Source of the DNA: a virus
Length of the DNA stretch: 60,785 nucleotides
Virus record (IMG/VR): IMGVR_UViG_3300009008_000039
Coordinates: 1 to 60,785 of that record
Strand: one strand, 5' to 3'
Part shown: in pieces, positions 39,438 through 48,349 of the stretch
Position numbering within the stretch: the stretch's first letter is position 1
Layout of the letters: the number at the start of each line of letters is the position of its first letter
Program-made: the position numbers and the translations under genes
Notes under the pieces: generated by a model
What the model saw: only the letters and a program-made list of their open reading frames with translations
What the model was told of the DNA's origin: nothing
Databases searched by the model: none

Positions 39438-40609
39438 TTTATCTTTCTCATGTTGCCAAAATCTTTGCCCATGCTAAGATTCGTTCTTAATTGACCAAAC
39501 CTAGTATCAGCGAATTCACTGATCAGGTGGCGTAACGTGTCCTTATCCTCGTGTGACATATCAACAACAACGCTATCATGGATGCAAAAACTGATATATG
39601 ACCTCTTCCCAGCCAATATTTTATCAAGTTTCATCGCCGCTGTTAACAGCATATCGCTCGAAGTGCTCTGTACCAGATAGTTGACAGCCTTGTCTTTATC
39701 AACAGGAATCGTTCGACCATACGGGGTCGTAACATGATTGCCGTCATAAAAGCGCTCATAAAGTTCATCGCGGTTTAGGTGTTTATTTAGCTTCTTATTC
39801 TTTGCATTGGGGTTGTAGAGCCATGAAAACACCTTCTTTTTTGTTTTTTCTCGATCAAGCTTGCCGTCAAATATGTTTTCATTGATCCAAACATGAAAAT
39901 CTTCTTTCGGCTGTTCTTGGCCTAAGAGACCCATAAGAACTCTCAATTCTGCAGAGTTAAAGTCCAGCTCAACAAAAAGATCGTTTTGCGGCTTTATTAT
40001 ACTTCGCAAGTCCTTACTTAGAGTGAGTATTGGAAAGCTACTTTTGTCAGTTGTAAGCCGACCTGTCACTGTCTTCCATGGATTATAGATAACATGGCGT
40101 TTTGTGACATCCACCTTGTTAAGGCCCACTTTCGTTTCGTCGCTCGTGGAATCAATCGCGGATATATCTATATTAACGGGTTTTGTTTCTATTTTCTTAA
40201 GAAAAAACACCAATTCTCTCAAAAAATCATAATTTTCGGGTCTTTTGTGGTTTTCGAAGACTGATTTTGTTATCTCGGTCTTAACCTCACAAAAGTCCAA
40301 TAAAAACTTCTCCGGGACGAGATCATAAAAACACACCTCGTCCAGATTAATTCTTGCATTGCGGAATGTACGTAAGAAAGTCTTTGCTCTCTTTTCAACA
40401 TGCTTTAGTCTATTCTGGTACTCTTCAGGACACGCGTCGGAAAGAGTCTTCCCTTGACACCAAATTTGGGCATATTCGACGTCCTTGTCTTCAAGATGCA
40501 TAGCCGGGGCCCATGTGTGAGTGCACAAATCATTGTGAGCGTCAATTAGCTCTCCGTTACAATATATTTTATAGCACTCCCTCTTGTTGTCCAACGACTG
40601 AAATATCAA
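39434..40609 (-). CDS. Family A DNA polymerase, divergent and without exonuclease domain
   Basis: The 391 residues contain the family A palm and fingers. GRLTT is at 183-187, motif A is LDFNSAELRVL with catalytic Asp216, and a divergent fingers helix is REKTKKKVFSWLYN. VNYLVQSTSSDMLLTAAMKL follows, and motif C is CIHDSVVVD with catalytic Asp345. The usual HDE is HDS here. No 3'-5' exonuclease domain is visible in the first 180 residues. The start is TTG with GAGG. Two polymerases in one phage suggest divided labour with DnaE. Confidence 0.85.
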   Translation of the reverse strand: MIFQSLDNKRECYKIYCNGELIDAHNDLCTHTWAPAMHLEDKDVEYAQIWCQGKTLSDACPEEYQNRLKHVEKRAKTFLRTFRNARINLDEVCFYDLVPEKFLLDFCEVKTEITKSVFENHKRPENYDFLRELVFFLKKIETKPVNIDISAIDSTSDETKVGLNKVDVTKRHVIYNPWKTVTGRLTTDKSSFPILTLSKDLRSIIKPQNDLFVELDFNSAELRVLMGLLGQEQPKEDFHVWINENIFDGKLDREKTKKKVFSWLYNPNAKNKKLNKHLNRDELYERFYDGNHVTTPYGRTIPVDKDKAVNYLVQSTSSDMLLTAAMKLDKILAGKRSYISFCIHDSVVVDMSHEDKDTLRHLISEFADTRFGQLRTNLSMGKDFGNMRKIK

Positions 40610-40616
40610 ATTTTCC

Positions 40617-41939
40617 TCATTTTATATTTTTTGTTGATGTAAGGGGGTAATCAACATTCAAGGGATTAATCGCGTTCTCTAAGCTGCGAGGCGCCCTTTT
40701 TTGATACTCTGCATCAGAGATACCATGCCAATAGTCACCTTTGTTAACAAAAGTAGTAACGGGAAGCCCTCTTGTCAACTCATTGACTCGTTTTATTCCA
40801 GCACTAAGGCTGAATATTCGCGACAGCCGTATAGTCTCCGTTGCGATTGCGGTGAAGTCATGTGGTGTGGTTTTTTGGCCGGTCTCTGCCAACCTCATTT
40901 TCAAGAGAACCTTAAGCCAATACTCGTTCTCCTCCGCAGTGTCTTGTATCGCAGGAGTTGGCTCTCGGTCTCTACGTATGCTCTTTACGCGCAGATCATA
41001 AGAATCTTGGTTTTCTGTGCACTTTATATAAGTTGGCGTCTCGTATGTACTAAACTGTAGATAGAATTGCTCGTAGAAAGAATATAGTTTATTTCTTACA
41101 TTAATGAGATCGTCTAGATATGATTTACGATAATATGTTTTAAACAAATTATCATAATTAACTGCAAAGTTGTCCATGTATTTTTGGGCGCCTGTGAGGG
41201 AGCCACTACCCCTCTTGTCCTCTAGGCCGGAGGCTACATTGTAGACTATGCGCCAGGGGGCGTTTTTATCAACCATAAAGCCGAACTTCTTGACTTCATT
41301 AACAAAAAACGTAAAATTGACGTCGTTTACGTATTTGAGGATATTAACATTATTCTCCACACCATGATTTTCTGGTGCGATCTCAAGCATCAAACCCGAT
41401 ATAAAAGGGGAGCAGTGATTTGATAAAATATATCCAGTCCGTGTAAAGGGAAAATATTTGGCTGTCCTCAAGAAGAAACGCAGGAACTCTTTTGTAAAGT
41501 CTTTAAAGTTCTTAATTCTTGAAGACCGGTGATCAATAGACAAATAAGAGTCAACAAAGGTGGTATATAACTTGTTTAGATAGTGGTTATAGCTGAATTC
41601 TAAGTCGCCAGTCGTCCAGGATTTCGCCACTCTAAGTTTTGATGGATAAGCCGATTCTCTGGAGATATAGCCCTTCTCTGCTGCTGATTTAATATTCCTC
41701 TGCAAGTCAGAAAAGGCCGAAGCGACAAAGTCAACAGCTAGCTGGTGGGCGCCCGTCAGAGAATCAACTTGGTCCAAATTGCTCTCATCCAAATAGATCG
41801 CATCGCCCTGCTTGTCTATTCTTCCGTATAAGAGATGTTTTTTTTCTAAGTCAAAAGTCTTAACTCCCGGAAATTGTGGATAAAAATCACTTAAGTTCTT
41901 CTTAGAGTTAAATATTGTTTCAACTACGTTCTGAGCCAC
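40617..41939 (-). CDS. Putative virion structural protein (440 aa)
   Basis: The protein is soluble and aromatic-rich, with LRFFLRTAKYFPFTRTGYIL, SNHCSPFISGLMLEIA, and KFGFMVDKNAPWRIVYNVAS. These segments remind me of a conserved structural protein of aquatic T4-like phages, but I cannot name it. It is the last gene of the tail block and directly precedes the polymerase. No enzymatic motif is visible. Confidence 0.6.
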   Translation of the reverse strand: MAQNVVETIFNSKKNLSDFYPQFPGVKTFDLEKKHLLYGRIDKQGDAIYLDESNLDQVDSLTGAHQLAVDFVASAFSDLQRNIKSAAEKGYISRESAYPSKLRVAKSWTTGDLEFSYNHYLNKLYTTFVDSYLSIDHRSSRIKNFKDFTKEFLRFFLRTAKYFPFTRTGYILSNHCSPFISGLMLEIAPENHGVENNVNILKYVNDVNFTFFVNEVKKFGFMVDKNAPWRIVYNVASGLEDKRGSGSLTGAQKYMDNFAVNYDNLFKTYYRKSYLDDLINVRNKLYSFYEQFYLQFSTYETPTYIKCTENQDSYDLRVKSIRRDREPTPAIQDTAEENEYWLKVLLKMRLAETGQKTTPHDFTAIATETIRLSRIFSLSAGIKRVNELTRGLPVTTFVNKGDYWHGISDAEYQKRAPRSLENAINPLNVDYPLTSTKNIK

Positions 41940-41941
41940 CC

Positions 41942-44788
41942 TTATCTCCTCCCCTGGGAAGTCTGAGTTCCATCTATTATAGTTTCATAATTATCTTGTG
42001 TAATCTTAGTAGTAACTTTACCAATCAAGTGATATCCGCCCAAATTCATCTTATATGCCAAAGAAGCTGCGTCCTCTACAGAGCCTAGACCTGCGAGGCT
42101 TGGATTCACATAGTAAAACATACCTGGTGTAAACAATGATGTACCAATAAGTGTTAAATCAGTGTCATAAGGAAACTTAAGCTGTTCAAGAGAATCCACC
42201 CCCTGCTCTTCCGCTTGTTTAGACCTCAACTCTGCCAACATTGGCACTGGGACTCTACTGAATTTCATGTTCTTCAAAAGACCCATGTCCGACCCTATGT
42301 TGAAGTGATATATGCCGTCTTTTACGTCTTCGGCAGGATCTCCCCTTCTCTCAATAATATTCTTGTGGGTTGTAACATAGATTAAGAGATAGTCATATGA
42401 TGTCTTTATCAAGGTTTCAGATGCCGCAACGGAGTCCTTCACAAATGAGAAGTAATCTTCCTTAAATTCGGCACTGTCGATATTAATTACTTGTTGCTGT
42501 GGTAACGCTTCTTTGAATGTACCAATAGACGCACCACAAGACTTCCTTTCAATGCCGCCAGTGGTGGCAGTTTTGCCCGGAAGAGTCAAGGAGACCATGC
42601 TAGATCTAGTTTTTGGTGGTCTAAAAGTACGTGGCATTCCCGCACCCAAAGCAGGCATAACCAAATTGTTTATTAATGCAGTTATGAAAGATCCAAGCGG
42701 CATCTGCGGTCGAGTGCGCCGAACCACTTTCTTCAAGAACCAAGATCTAAACAAATTGAACGATATGGGGAATTGTGCCAAGTTCACAACTTTTGTATCT
42801 CCATTGTTGTCTATATATTCTAATGGACCTAGCAATACTCTTGCATTTTTGAGGGGGTAGTTGGTTGAGCCGTTTTGCTCATCTTTAGGAAAGTACGTGT
42901 TCTCCGGAAAAACCGAAAATCCTCTATTTTCTATATTTGGGTCAGATGTCAAATCTAGTTTTCCCAAGCCTGCGTTTTTACACGCCAATTCAACAATATC
43001 GCCAAGATATACAAAGTAAAATTTATAATTTTCCCCAGAAAAATCCTGAATTGATGCTTTTCGTGCTGGATCGTCTTTAGAACTTGTTGTTTTGTCTTTT
43101 GACGCAGATTCACCATCAATTGACGTTGCAATTTCGCTAGCAACTTTACTTTTAATGTCTGGATCTAGCGGCTCGACATTGTGACAGCGACCAATTCGTA
43201 CTCCTGGGTCGCCGACCGGCATCGCTGTTGTTTTCGAGGTATCGTGATCTTCCGCACTAATAGTTCTCTCATCAGCCTCTGTGATACCGGGTCCGGGTTT
43301 GTCGACAACCACGCCCATTGCACCTTGGACGTCTTTCTGTCCTGCTGCAAGGCAGAACAATCGAGTGCCAGGAGAATCAGGTTCATTATTGCCATCAATA
43401 AGCTGGTCTACGAAAGTCTTATATACGTCCTTTTTAAAGAGTCCAACTTTCTGCTTTATAACTGCATGGAGTTTGTCATTATTTTCCCCCTCTTTAAAAA
43501 AACTGAAAGTCGTTGTCCCATCGCCTTTAATTTTTAAGGCGTCGCTTCCGGCGTCCATAAGGCCAGTTGATGGATCTATCTTGCCGTTAAGTTGAAATGC
43601 CTCTTTGGCCATGGCGCCGAAAAAAGCATCTGTGGTCACCAAGGATCTTAAATTCTTACGCGCTTCACATTTTTCGTCCTTACAAGAAGTGGCGCGGAGG
43701 CCTCGGTGGATTGACCTTAGTTTTGTTTGCAGGCTGAAAACATTAGATATGTTGTGATCGGCGTTTACTTTTCTGGATATATCAACGGCGCCGTCTTTCG
43801 AAAGTCTAAATGTGTTTTGGAAAATATTAACCTGGTTTGTGCCTATCGTTGTCTCTATTCGGCCGCGATAGCTGGCAACTAGCTCAACCTGTCCGTCGTC
43901 AGCAATATTGAGATCGTAATTGTACAAAGACAACGACAAGACAGTATTTAATTTTTCGATATTTGCTATAGCATTTATATCACGTTCAGTGAGGTTTAGC
44001 CCACGAAGTTGGTCCTTTGACGGCGCTGTGTAACCAAGAAGTACTTTTATTTCATAGTGCTTTGGATTATACATGTCTGTTTCGCGATCAATTCGGGCGG
44101 GAGACCACATAAATAAGTCAACATATCTTAACCCGCCTTTTTCTGGTGCGGGTTCGCCCGGGGGCTGGGCCTGTAGGTCTTTTAGGCTCTTAAAAGTCAA
44201 TACAAGTTTACAGTCGATATTGTTTTCTACAACACCGTGTCGCTCACCATCTTGTTGTACAGTGAAGCTTTTGAGACCGACGTTGCGCCAATGAGGGCGA
44301 GTCGACTCATATGACAAGTAGTCCTGCACAGACGCAGCAGTTTCTTTACCAAAATTATCCGAAAATTTAAATTCTCTATAACATGGCTGTGGTAGGCTCA
44401 CGACTTTTCCTTGATCCACTGTGCTGTCCTCTGCTTCAACAAATTCTTCATAATTCACCTTGTAGATGCGAATTTTTGGACGCATCAAAGAAAGTGTCGA
44501 AGTCTTAATTCTGTAAAAAACATCTAAGTTGTCAATCCCTCTGAGCTTATTGACAATCTGGGCCCCGTCGCCGTTAATTTGGCGAAAAGTACGATAATTA
44601 AATAAATCGCGATTTGATAAAAAGTAATTTCCAATTTTATCTAGATTCTGGTTTAGAATATATTGCTCAAAATTAGATATTTCTATATTATCATTGGTGG
44701 CTTTTTTCTTTTTTCTAACATCTGCCTCTGCTTCTGAGGATTTTTTAACTTCCTCTTCGCCACTTGCAGACTTGACATCTTTAGCCAT
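41942..44788 (-). CDS. Large baseplate or tail structural protein (948 aa)
   Basis: The first 30 residues are low-complexity and charged (EEEVKKSSEAEADVRKKKKA). The body is strand-rich, with NYFLSNRDLFNYRTFRQING and PKIRIYKVNYEEFV near the N-terminus. A Ser/Asp/Lys-rich linker lies near residue 540, and KSCGASIGTFKEALPQQQVI further on. The C-terminus (YHLIGKVTTKITQDNYETII) is like other phage hub proteins. Placement after the gp53-like LysM protein suggests the baseplate. Confidence 0.65.
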   Translation of the reverse strand: MAKDVKSASGEEEVKKSSEAEADVRKKKKATNDNIEISNFEQYILNQNLDKIGNYFLSNRDLFNYRTFRQINGDGAQIVNKLRGIDNLDVFYRIKTSTLSLMRPKIRIYKVNYEEFVEAEDSTVDQGKVVSLPQPCYREFKFSDNFGKETAASVQDYLSYESTRPHWRNVGLKSFTVQQDGERHGVVENNIDCKLVLTFKSLKDLQAQPPGEPAPEKGGLRYVDLFMWSPARIDRETDMYNPKHYEIKVLLGYTAPSKDQLRGLNLTERDINAIANIEKLNTVLSLSLYNYDLNIADDGQVELVASYRGRIETTIGTNQVNIFQNTFRLSKDGAVDISRKVNADHNISNVFSLQTKLRSIHRGLRATSCKDEKCEARKNLRSLVTTDAFFGAMAKEAFQLNGKIDPSTGLMDAGSDALKIKGDGTTTFSFFKEGENNDKLHAVIKQKVGLFKKDVYKTFVDQLIDGNNEPDSPGTRLFCLAAGQKDVQGAMGVVVDKPGPGITEADERTISAEDHDTSKTTAMPVGDPGVRIGRCHNVEPLDPDIKSKVASEIATSIDGESASKDKTTSSKDDPARKASIQDFSGENYKFYFVYLGDIVELACKNAGLGKLDLTSDPNIENRGFSVFPENTYFPKDEQNGSTNYPLKNARVLLGPLEYIDNNGDTKVVNLAQFPISFNLFRSWFLKKVVRRTRPQMPLGSFITALINNLVMPALGAGMPRTFRPPKTRSSMVSLTLPGKTATTGGIERKSCGASIGTFKEALPQQQVINIDSAEFKEDYFSFVKDSVAASETLIKTSYDYLLIYVTTHKNIIERRGDPAEDVKDGIYHFNIGSDMGLLKNMKFSRVPVPMLAELRSKQAEEQGVDSLEQLKFPYDTDLTLIGTSLFTPGMFYYVNPSLAGLGSVEDAASLAYKMNLGGYHLIGKVTTKITQDNYETIIDGTQTSQGRR

Positions 44789-44789
44789 T

Positions 44790-45125
44790 TTAATATCCTA
44801 TATAAAACAATACGGTTTCCAGAGGTACTGGAACGTATATAACATCGCCCAAACTCACGTGCATTTCAGTTGGCTTCTGGTTATACAGAGCAATAACCCA
44901 CCATAATGTAGGGTCATCATAGTATTCGGCAGCTAGTTTGAAGTATCGGTCGCCAGTGCTCCATATGTGGTTGATGGTATTAAACTTAGCAACGTCAGCC
45001 GAGGTTGGGTGACGAAAAGTTGGAGTACCGTACTGTTTGATCTGTTCCATTCCACGAGTCTTTTTTAAATATCGGCGATAAGCCTCGTCAATATTAACAA
45101 AAATATCTTGATTTTTATATCTCAT
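44790..45125 (-). CDS. gp53-like baseplate protein with LysM-type domain (111 aa)
   Basis: The segment INHIWSTGDRYFKLAAEYYD followed by DPTLWWVIALYNQKPTEMHV and LGDVIYVPVPLETVL is the LysM-like fold of T4 gp53 baseplate wedge proteins (GD..., kLA..yY.dp..WWviA..N). An N-terminal arm (YGTPTFRHPTSADV) precedes it. It lies between two tail genes, and the ATG follows GAGGAG. Confidence 0.85.
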   Translation of the reverse strand: MRYKNQDIFVNIDEAYRRYLKKTRGMEQIKQYGTPTFRHPTSADVAKFNTINHIWSTGDRYFKLAAEYYDDPTLWWVIALYNQKPTEMHVSLGDVIYVPVPLETVLFYIGY

Positions 45126-45127
45126 TT

Positions 45128-46060
45128 TTACTGCTCCTCAACTCCGGGCGTGGTGCTTGTGTCACCGAGTACCTGCTCGGCGGTCTTCTCGGCTTCGCGG
45201 TCGGCCGGATTTCCAGGAGTTGGAACAGGAGAAGAGGATGCTTGCGCATCATCAAATACTGCGTTGCCGGCCGATGGGGTATCTGTAACATCTCTGACCA
45301 TTCCAAAATCATACGGGAACCGAGGGCCGGTTGTGCCGCCTCTCCAGTTGCCAGTGTCGTAATCCCACCCTAGTGCATGATCGTGAACAACGTCCAAACT
45401 GAAGCTTATCTTCATAAGCTTTGGAATTAATAGTTTTTTGCCCTCATTGATGCTATTTTCGAAGCCTGCCTCCTTCAACAGCTTACCATCTAAGTTGGCT
45501 GACGCAGAGCTCATATTTTCTGGCTTTACACCAATAAATCCGTTCTTACTATCCGGAGTAACAGATACGCTCTTTATTACACCAAGAAGGCCTTGGCCAT
45601 CGTTTGTTGAAGAACAGATTAGGTTTGCGAAACGAACACGAAAGAGTGGCGACGCTGCAATTGAAGTAGTTGTTTGAGTGTCCTTATAGGTCGGATATAG
45701 GGCGCCAAGAAACCAACTTAAATTGTTCAAAGCATCCAGGCCGACTGTTACAGAGGAGGAGGGTATAGAAAAAGCAACCCTAATTGATCTCTTGTTGGAT
45801 TTCCACATATAATACGGGTCTGGGCGTCCAAATGGTTGTTGTGCAGAAAAATCTGCATTAAAAGTATCTGAAATGGTATCCAAATATGCAAGAAATTGTA
45901 TTACTGGTGGGTTTTTAATGTGAACCGGGATGATCTCCAGTATTGTACCGGCTTCAGCTGCAGAAGAATTATTAAAATCGTTTTTCTTGAATTTAACGTT
46001 TCGAAGCTTATCTTTGTCACCTGAATATGCGGCTATTTCTGTTTGGAAAAATTTTGGCAT
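45128..46060 (-). CDS. Baseplate or tail-tube-junction protein (310 aa)
   Basis: The protein has IQFLAYLDTISDTFNADFSA followed by RPDPYYMWKSNKRSIRVAFS and LFRVRFANLICSS, strands typical of tube-like baseplate proteins. The last 60 residues are Pro/Ser/Thr/Glu-rich and disordered. Position after the tape measure gene suggests a tube initiator like T4 gp48 or gp54, but the family assignment is inference. Confidence 0.65.
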   Translation of the reverse strand: MPKFFQTEIAAYSGDKDKLRNVKFKKNDFNNSSAAEAGTILEIIPVHIKNPPVIQFLAYLDTISDTFNADFSAQQPFGRPDPYYMWKSNKRSIRVAFSIPSSSVTVGLDALNNLSWFLGALYPTYKDTQTTTSIAASPLFRVRFANLICSSTNDGQGLLGVIKSVSVTPDSKNGFIGVKPENMSSASANLDGKLLKEAGFENSINEGKKLLIPKLMKISFSLDVVHDHALGWDYDTGNWRGGTTGPRFPYDFGMVRDVTDTPSAGNAVFDDAQASSSPVPTPGNPADREAEKTAEQVLGDTSTTPGVEEQ

Positions 46061-46074
46061 TACTTTTTATATCC

Positions 46075-48111
46075 TTAAACTGGTTCAATCTGGTTAAATG
46101 TTCTTTTGAAATGGTCAAGGACACCCTTGACGGAGGCCTCGCCGACCTTTTCGCTATCAAGGAGAAGGGGGACGTTTATTTCAATTGGCACGGTCGGGGT
46201 ACCTTCGCCGACTGGCTCTGCGGCGACGCGTTGGAGTTGTTCGAGTTGTTTAATTATCGCATCCGACTCAGAAACTCCGTCTTCGCCCGGAGGGGGCGCC
46301 GTTCTGGTGGCTGCATCAATTACCTTAGCAGTTCCTAAAACCCCACCTGCTGCAAGCGCAGGGGATCCCATAGCTACCAGACCTGCGGAGATTGGGGCCA
46401 TGGCCGCCTTCGCGCCAGTTAGCACTTCGGATGCAACCTTGAGTTGGCTAACAAAACCGATTGCGGCGGCCTCTGAGTTTTTTGTCTCTTGAAGAACCCC
46501 CTTGAAACCCTGCATCAGTGCGTCAGTCGCTGTTGTTGCTCCAGTGCGGGTTCTTTGCAAGAACTTGTCGAAACCTCCACCTAAACTAGACAGATTCTTC
46601 TGCATTAATTCTGCATTTGTCATTGTTTCTTCAATTTTCTTTTTTAGTTCTTCTTGTGTCATGACGGAAGTGTCAAGAGCCTCTGCTCCTGCCTCGGCTT
46701 CCTCTTTATTCATAACAAGTTTTGAAAAGTCTTCAACGTTCATACCAGCAGCAGTTGCGATAACCTGCTTCATGCGACGATCAGCAGATTCAAAGTCAAC
46801 GCCGGCGGCATGAACAGCCTCTTGAATCATAGCGAACTTATCGGCAGGATCAGCATGCACAAGATCTGTCACTGACAACACGGTACTGCCCAGAACTGCG
46901 TTTAATTGCTGCGCGGCGCCGGCGGCGCCCTTAAATGTATCAAGTTTTTCTGCATAACCAGACAATTTACCCATTTCTATGCCTGTCGCTTGTGACTGCG
47001 CTTGTAGTTCTGCGAACACTTCCACCGTTCGATCACCGAACTGCACAAGCTGCGGGCCTATATCCTGAAAGTTGGTGAAAACTTGACCTACGGACAGGCC
47101 GAGGGAGTCTGCCACTTGTGTTATGGACTTCAGAGAGTTTGTTGCTTCTTTTGGCGTTAATTTCATCGCCTTTGTGAACATATTTAGGGCTTTTCCAGAT
47201 GTAGCTAGCGGTACATTCAGCTTTTTAAGGCCGGCCATTAAGTTCCCAGTGAAAACGGCCGCCTCTTTGTTATTTTCAATAAACTCTGGTCGGAAAAGAG
47301 CAACACTTTTTACTAACTCTCCAAGTGCCCCGCCAACATCGTCCGCTGTTAAGCCAATATTTGCTAATGGCTTTGCTTCTTCGGAGAGGCCTCTAAACAG
47401 CTTGCCAGTGCGCTCCGCTTCTAAAGGGTCCAACATAAACACAAAAGAATCGCGCACTTTTTCTGCGTTGACACCGGTGGTCTTTATGACATTTCGAAAT
47501 GAGGTGTCAAGCTCGCCTGGTATTGCAGCGGCCTTTTGTTTAAGTGCATCGATCCCAGTGATGAGGCCAGGGAAGAGGCTGGCCATGGCTAGAGTACCGG
47601 CGTCATCAAAAATTCCGCCAATCATACTGCCTAAGCCTTCCAGGGATCCACCAATGGCCTTGGGAATCATGTTACCAAGATCACCCCACGTCTCCAATTG
47701 TTGTTCTTGCCAGCCAGCGGACATCTTCCTCAAATCAGCCTCTGCGGAGGAGGCCTGTGACTTGAAGTTATCTTTTGCAAGGGCGGCCAACTTCTCAGTA
47801 TCCTCAATAGCTGTCAAAGTCGCCGAACGATGCTCTTTGGCAAATTTAGCAACTTCTTCTCGAAGTTTTATAGACTGCTTCAACGCCTTGGCTTTTTCGC
47901 TATTTTGGTCCTTAAGAGTTGCAAGTTCAGCTTTTTCTTGCGCAATTAGCTTTTCTTTCGCCTCAGCGACTTGCAAAGCATTTTCAAGTATCGCACGAGA
48001 GTTGATAAGCCTTCTTTCTTGTACCTCAGAGAGCGCCTCTTCGGCTGCAGCCGTCTCTTGGACTATTTGAAGATGTTTTTCTAGTTCTTCTGGGGTTAGC
48101 TTATCAGCCAT
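46075..48111 (-). CDS. Tail tape measure protein
   Basis: The N-terminal 125 residues are a long coiled coil (LENALQVAEAKEKLIAQEKA, ALKQSIKLREEVAKF). Gly/Ala-rich hydrophobic segments follow (IPKAIGGSLEGLGSMIGGIF, AMAPISAGLVAMGSPALAAG). The C-terminus is VPIEINVPLLLDSEKVGEAS. Length of 678 residues predicts a tail near 100 nm by the usual 1.5 angstrom per residue rule. I start at MADKLTPEE, eight bases after GAGG; a GTG three codons earlier is possible. A terminator and a CTATTTATA element lie just upstream. Confidence 0.9.
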   Translation of the reverse strand: MADKLTPEELEKHLQIVQETAAAEEALSEVQERRLINSRAILENALQVAEAKEKLIAQEKAELATLKDQNSEKAKALKQSIKLREEVAKFAKEHRSATLTAIEDTEKLAALAKDNFKSQASSAEADLRKMSAGWQEQQLETWGDLGNMIPKAIGGSLEGLGSMIGGIFDDAGTLAMASLFPGLITGIDALKQKAAAIPGELDTSFRNVIKTTGVNAEKVRDSFVFMLDPLEAERTGKLFRGLSEEAKPLANIGLTADDVGGALGELVKSVALFRPEFIENNKEAAVFTGNLMAGLKKLNVPLATSGKALNMFTKAMKLTPKEATNSLKSITQVADSLGLSVGQVFTNFQDIGPQLVQFGDRTVEVFAELQAQSQATGIEMGKLSGYAEKLDTFKGAAGAAQQLNAVLGSTVLSVTDLVHADPADKFAMIQEAVHAAGVDFESADRRMKQVIATAAGMNVEDFSKLVMNKEEAEAGAEALDTSVMTQEELKKKIEETMTNAELMQKNLSSLGGGFDKFLQRTRTGATTATDALMQGFKGVLQETKNSEAAAIGFVSQLKVASEVLTGAKAAMAPISAGLVAMGSPALAAGGVLGTAKVIDAATRTAPPPGEDGVSESDAIIKQLEQLQRVAAEPVGEGTPTVPIEINVPLLLDSEKVGEASVKGVLDHFKRTFNQIEPV

Positions 48112-48129
48112 TTGTGGCACCTCGTCAAT

Positions 48130-48139
48130 TATAAATAGT
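48130..48139 (-). promoter_or_regulatory. CTATTTATA element before tape measure gene
   Basis: The minus strand reads ACTATTTATA 18 bases before the tape measure ATG and immediately after a terminator, so it may be the tape measure promoter. Confidence 0.5.
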
Positions 48140-48150
48140 TAGCAGTGAAA

Positions 48151-48180
48151 AATAAAAAACCCTGCAGATGCAGGGTTAAA
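48151..48180 (-). terminator. Rho-independent terminator before tape measure gene
   Basis: The stem AACCCTGC/GCAGGGTT with a four-base loop is followed by TTTTATTTTT on the minus strand, right after the stop at 48181. It separates the hub and frameshift genes from the tape measure gene. Confidence 0.9.
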
Positions 48181-48342
48181 TTAGCCAACTTTTCCTTCTA
48201 TTGCTTGCTTTTCCAATTCGAACTGTCGTGTGAGTTTTCTCAAAAACCACCTACGCAATCCAATTGGTAAATTATACGCCTCCTGAAAGCTCCATCCGCC
48301 ATGATATTTCAAGAAGAAGAACTGATCATACACGTTCTCCAT
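48181..48342 (-). CDS. Short ORF joined to hub protein by probable frameshift (53 aa plus overlap)
   Basis: From its first ATG the frame reads MENVYDQFFFLKYHGGWSFQ, then EAYNLPIGLRRWFLRKLTRQ and FELEKQAIEGKVG. The same frame is open upstream to about 48373, through FGLNEEY, and overlaps the end of the 275-residue gene. The ATG has no Shine-Dalgarno site. The overlap contains the run TTTTTTT at 48361..48367. A +1 (or -2) slip there would fuse this ORF to the hub protein. The YHGGWSF.EAYNLP segment looks conserved-phage-like. See the separate finding. Confidence 0.7.
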   Translation of the reverse strand: MENVYDQFFFLKYHGGWSFQEAYNLPIGLRRWFLRKLTRQFELEKQAIEGKVG

Positions 48343-48349
48343 ATATTCT

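Noticed and set aside
47123-48070. A 315-residue plus-strand open frame
   Set aside because: It is antisense to the tape measure coiled-coil and Ala-rich region, where biased codons keep the reverse frame open. The Ser/Ala-rich translation has no motif.
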